This document shows, piece after piece, positions 6,097 to 7,552 of a DNA stretch of 7,552 nucleotides (position 1 is its first letter; every line of letters begins with the position of its first letter). The stretch lies in contig CAKZLS010000426.1 of assembly GCA_937127205.1 (NCBI GenBank), forward strand, positions 1 through 7,552, read 5' to 3'. A model generated the notes under the pieces. The model was not told where the DNA came from, ran no database searches, and saw only the letters and a list, made by a program, of their open reading frames with translations. The DNA is from an uncultured Rhodospirillales bacterium (GTDB taxonomy: Bacteria > Pseudomonadota > Alphaproteobacteria > Rhodospirillales > Defluviicoccaceae). Position numbers and translations under genes: made by a program.

Positions 6097-6843
6097 ATGA
6101 ACATTCGGACAATCATCGCCGCCGCCGTGCTCGGCGTTTTCGTGGCCGGATCCGCCCACGCCGCCGACAAGCTGCGCATCGGTACGGAGGGGGCCTACCC
6201 GCCGTTCAACCAGATCGATGCCACCGGCGCGGTGATCGGCTTCGACATCGATATCGCAGCCGCGCTCTGCAACGAGATGCAGGTGGAATGCGAATTCATC
6301 ACCCAGGACTGGGACGGCATTATCCCAGGGCTGCTGGCGAAGAAATACGACGCCGTGGTCGCCAGCATGTCGATCACTGAAGAACGGAAGAAGGCGGTGG
6401 CGTTCACCGATCCGTACTATTCCAACAAGCTCCGCTACGTGGCCCCTAAAGGCTCGGACATCGATGTCAAAGACCTCAAGGGCAAGTCCGTCGGCGCCCA
6501 GCGGGCCACCATCAGCGCCAGCTACCTCGAGGACAACCTCGGCGACGACGTGAGTATCAAGCTCTACGACACCCAGGAAAACGCCTACTTGGATCTGGAA
6601 TCGGGCCGCACCGACGTGGTCCTCGCCGACATGCTGGTGACCTACGAATGGCTGCAGAAAGGCGCCGGCGAGAAGTTCGAGTTCGTTGGCGAGGAGGTGA
6701 ATATCGACGACAGCATCGGCATCGCCGTCCGCAAGGAAGACGACGAACTCCGCGAACGTCTGAACAAGGCCCTGGCCGCCATCGTCGCCGACGGCACCTA
6801 CGAGAAGATCAACGCCAAGTACTTCCCGTTCAGCATCTATTGA
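6097..6843 (+). CDS. Periplasmic amino acid-binding protein (SBP family 3, LAO/HisJ-like)
   Basis: A 248-aa solute-binding protein exported to the periplasm, where it captures the substrate for the adjacent transporter. The Sec signal peptide MNIRTIIAAAVLGVFVAGSA plus HA is cleaved after Ala22 (AHA|AD). The mature part matches the lysine/arginine/ornithine-binding fold: RIGTEGAYPPF, GFDIDIAAALC, a Cys58/Cys65 pair placed as the HisJ/LAO disulfide, DWDGIIPGLLAKKYDAVVAS and SMSITEERKKAVAFTDPYY. Probable ligand residues, by remembered comparison with LAO, are Glu31 (Asp11 in LAO), Tyr34, Trp72 (stacking aromatic), Ser90, Ser92, Arg97 (binds the carboxylate) and Asp178. An acidic side-chain pocket suggests a cationic amino acid or opine. 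A strong AGGGGAG lies 6 nt before the ATG. Specificity remains inferred. Confidence 0.95.
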   Translation: MNIRTIIAAAVLGVFVAGSAHAADKLRIGTEGAYPPFNQIDATGAVIGFDIDIAAALCNEMQVECEFITQDWDGIIPGLLAKKYDAVVASMSITEERKKAVAFTDPYYSNKLRYVAPKGSDIDVKDLKGKSVGAQRATISASYLEDNLGDDVSIKLYDTQENAYLDLESGRTDVVLADMLVTYEWLQKGAGEKFEFVGEEVNIDDSIGIAVRKEDDELRERLNKALAAIVADGTYEKINAKYFPFSIY

Positions 6844-6870
6844 GCCCGCTGACGGTGGCAGGTAACCGGC

Positions 6871-6890
6871 CGGAGCCCCGACGGGGACCG
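6871..6890 (+). other. mRNA hairpin between the binding protein and permease genes
   Basis: CGG-AG-CCCC (6871-6879) can pair with GGGG-A-CCG (6883-6890) around a 3-nt loop, with a small bulge. The GGGG side is part of GGGGA (6883-6887), the likely ribosome binding site of the permease 8 nt before its ATG. Such a stem could lower permease translation relative to the binding protein or protect the upstream mRNA end, both known behaviours of transporter operons. This is a reading by eye without energy calculation. Confidence 0.4.
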
Positions 6891-6895
6891 AGGCG

Positions 6896-7552
6896 ATGAT
6901 CGACCTCCAGGGGTTCGGCGATCAGTTGCTGCTGGGTGCGTGGATGACCCTGCAGCTGGCCTTCGGGTCGCTCTGCGGCGGCCTCGTGCTGGGGCTCGCC
7001 GGCGCCATGGCCAAGCTCTCGGAGTATCGGGTGGCGCGCGCCGCCGCGTCGACCTACACCACCGTGGTTCGCGGCCTGCCCGAGCTGCTGGTGGTGCTGA
7101 TCATCTATTTCGGCTCCTCGGCCCTGCTCACCGCCGCCGCCGGCTGGGTGGGGCACGACGAATTCGTCGAGCTCAGCCCCTACGCCGCCGGGGTGATCGC
7201 GCTGAGCCTCACCTTCGGCGCCTACGCCACCGAGATCTTCCGGGGCGCCATCCAGGCCATCCCCAAGGGCCAGATCGAGGCGGCGCGGGCCTACGGCATG
7301 GGCCGGACCCTGACCTTCCGCCGCGTCATCCTGCCGCAGGTCTGGCGCATCGCGCTGCCCGGTCTCGGCAACCTCTTCCTCGTGCTGCTCAAGGACACCT
7401 CGCTGATCTCGGTCATCGGCCTCAACGAACTGATGCGGGCGTCGAGCATCGCCGTCGGCTTCACCCGCGAGCCGTTCACCTTCTACCTGCTCGCCGCGGT
7501 GCTCTACCTGCTCATGACCATCGTCACCATGATCGCTCTCCACTTCGCCGAA
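6896..7552 (+). CDS. Polar amino acid ABC transporter permease (HisQ-like), C-terminus cut by window edge
   Basis: An open frame of 219 codons from an ATG at 6896 to the right edge without a stop. It encodes an inner-membrane permease of the HisMQ/GlnP family. The protein begins MIDLQGFGDQLLLGAWMTLQ, with hydrophobic segments at about residues 11-39, 60-82, 95-113, 152-176 and 195-216. Family motifs are VVRGLPELLVVLIIYFG (57-73), LTFGAYATEIFRGAIQAIPKGQIEAARAYG and the ATPase-docking EAA loop, with EAA at 128-130, Gly134 and LP at 146-147. KDTSLISVIGLNELM (166-180) is also characteristic. Family proteins are about 220-240 aa, so only the last helix end is missing. GGGGA lies 8 nt before the ATG, and the gene is 52 nt after the binding protein. 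A second, HisM-type permease is expected next. Confidence 0.93.
   Translation, partial: MIDLQGFGDQLLLGAWMTLQLAFGSLCGGLVLGLAGAMAKLSEYRVARAAASTYTTVVRGLPELLVVLIIYFGSSALLTAAAGWVGHDEFVELSPYAAGVIALSLTFGAYATEIFRGAIQAIPKGQIEAARAYGMGRTLTFRRVILPQVWRIALPGLGNLFLVLLKDTSLISVIGLNELMRASSIAVGFTREPFTFYLLAAVLYLLMTIVTMIALHFAE

Noticed and set aside
5117..6112. 331-codon open frame on the - strand opposite the ABC ATPase
   Set aside because: The ATPase on the + strand has every catalytic motif; the antisense product is low-complexity and shows no family features.
5584..6843. Long 419-codon frame ending with the binding protein
   Set aside because: Its first part is an out-of-frame reading of the ATPase gene (arginine-rich, no domain). 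The signal peptide and strong ribosome binding site at 6097 mark the true start, so there is no fusion protein.
6830..7543. 237-codon open frame on the - strand opposite the permease
   Set aside because: The encoded protein is a His/Gly/Glu/Gln-rich low-complexity product typical of the antisense of a hydrophobic membrane protein; the + strand frame is a clear permease.

Overview
The window looks like chromosomal DNA of a high-GC alphaproteobacterium. The lineage call rests mainly on two small proteins whose families are essentially restricted to Alphaproteobacteria: a DUF1013/TrcR cell-cycle regulator and a DUF1192 protein. It is supported by a GatB of alphaproteobacterial type. I see no insertion sequence, integrase, tRNA, rRNA, CRISPR array or phage module, and the content reads as core genome plus one nutrient-uptake operon.

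Layout from left to right. (1) The C-terminal part of a propionyl-CoA/acetyl-CoA synthetase-type enzyme runs in from the left edge (+). (2) A GC-rich hairpin separates it from trcR, which is convergent (-). (3) Upstream of trcR, in an AT-rich gap, is a tandem pair of nearly identical palindromes that look like operators. (4) A PIG3-type quinone oxidoreductase gene (-) follows, divergent from a 60-aa DUF1192 gene (+) that the ORF's longer frame would overlap if a false upstream start were used. (5) gatB (-) converges on the DUF1192 gene, with both stop codons inside a small palindrome. (6) An AmpD-like N-acetylmuramoyl-L-alanine amidase with a C-terminal SH3b domain (-) lies just upstream of gatB. 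The amidase stop codon and the intervening gap carry a 26-bp tandem duplication. (7) Divergent from the amidase, a polar amino acid ABC transporter operon (+) encodes an ATPase, a periplasmic binding protein and a permease. The permease runs off the right edge.

How the genes work together: the ATPase, binding protein and HisQ-type permease form one importer. Its HisP-like ATPase and LAO/HisJ-like binding protein point to a basic amino acid or opine-type substrate. A second permease (HisM-type) is expected just beyond the right edge. GatB is the transamidation subunit that, with GatC and GatA encoded elsewhere, makes Gln-tRNA(Gln) and/or Asn-tRNA(Asn). The amidase acts on cell-wall material. 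The other genes are metabolic or regulatory housekeeping functions with no evident shared pathway.

I found no clear new multi-gene system. The most notable non-coding signal is the duplicated 17-bp palindrome upstream of trcR. The 26-bp tandem repeat at the amidase/gatB junction and a hairpin that may mask the permease ribosome binding site are secondary.
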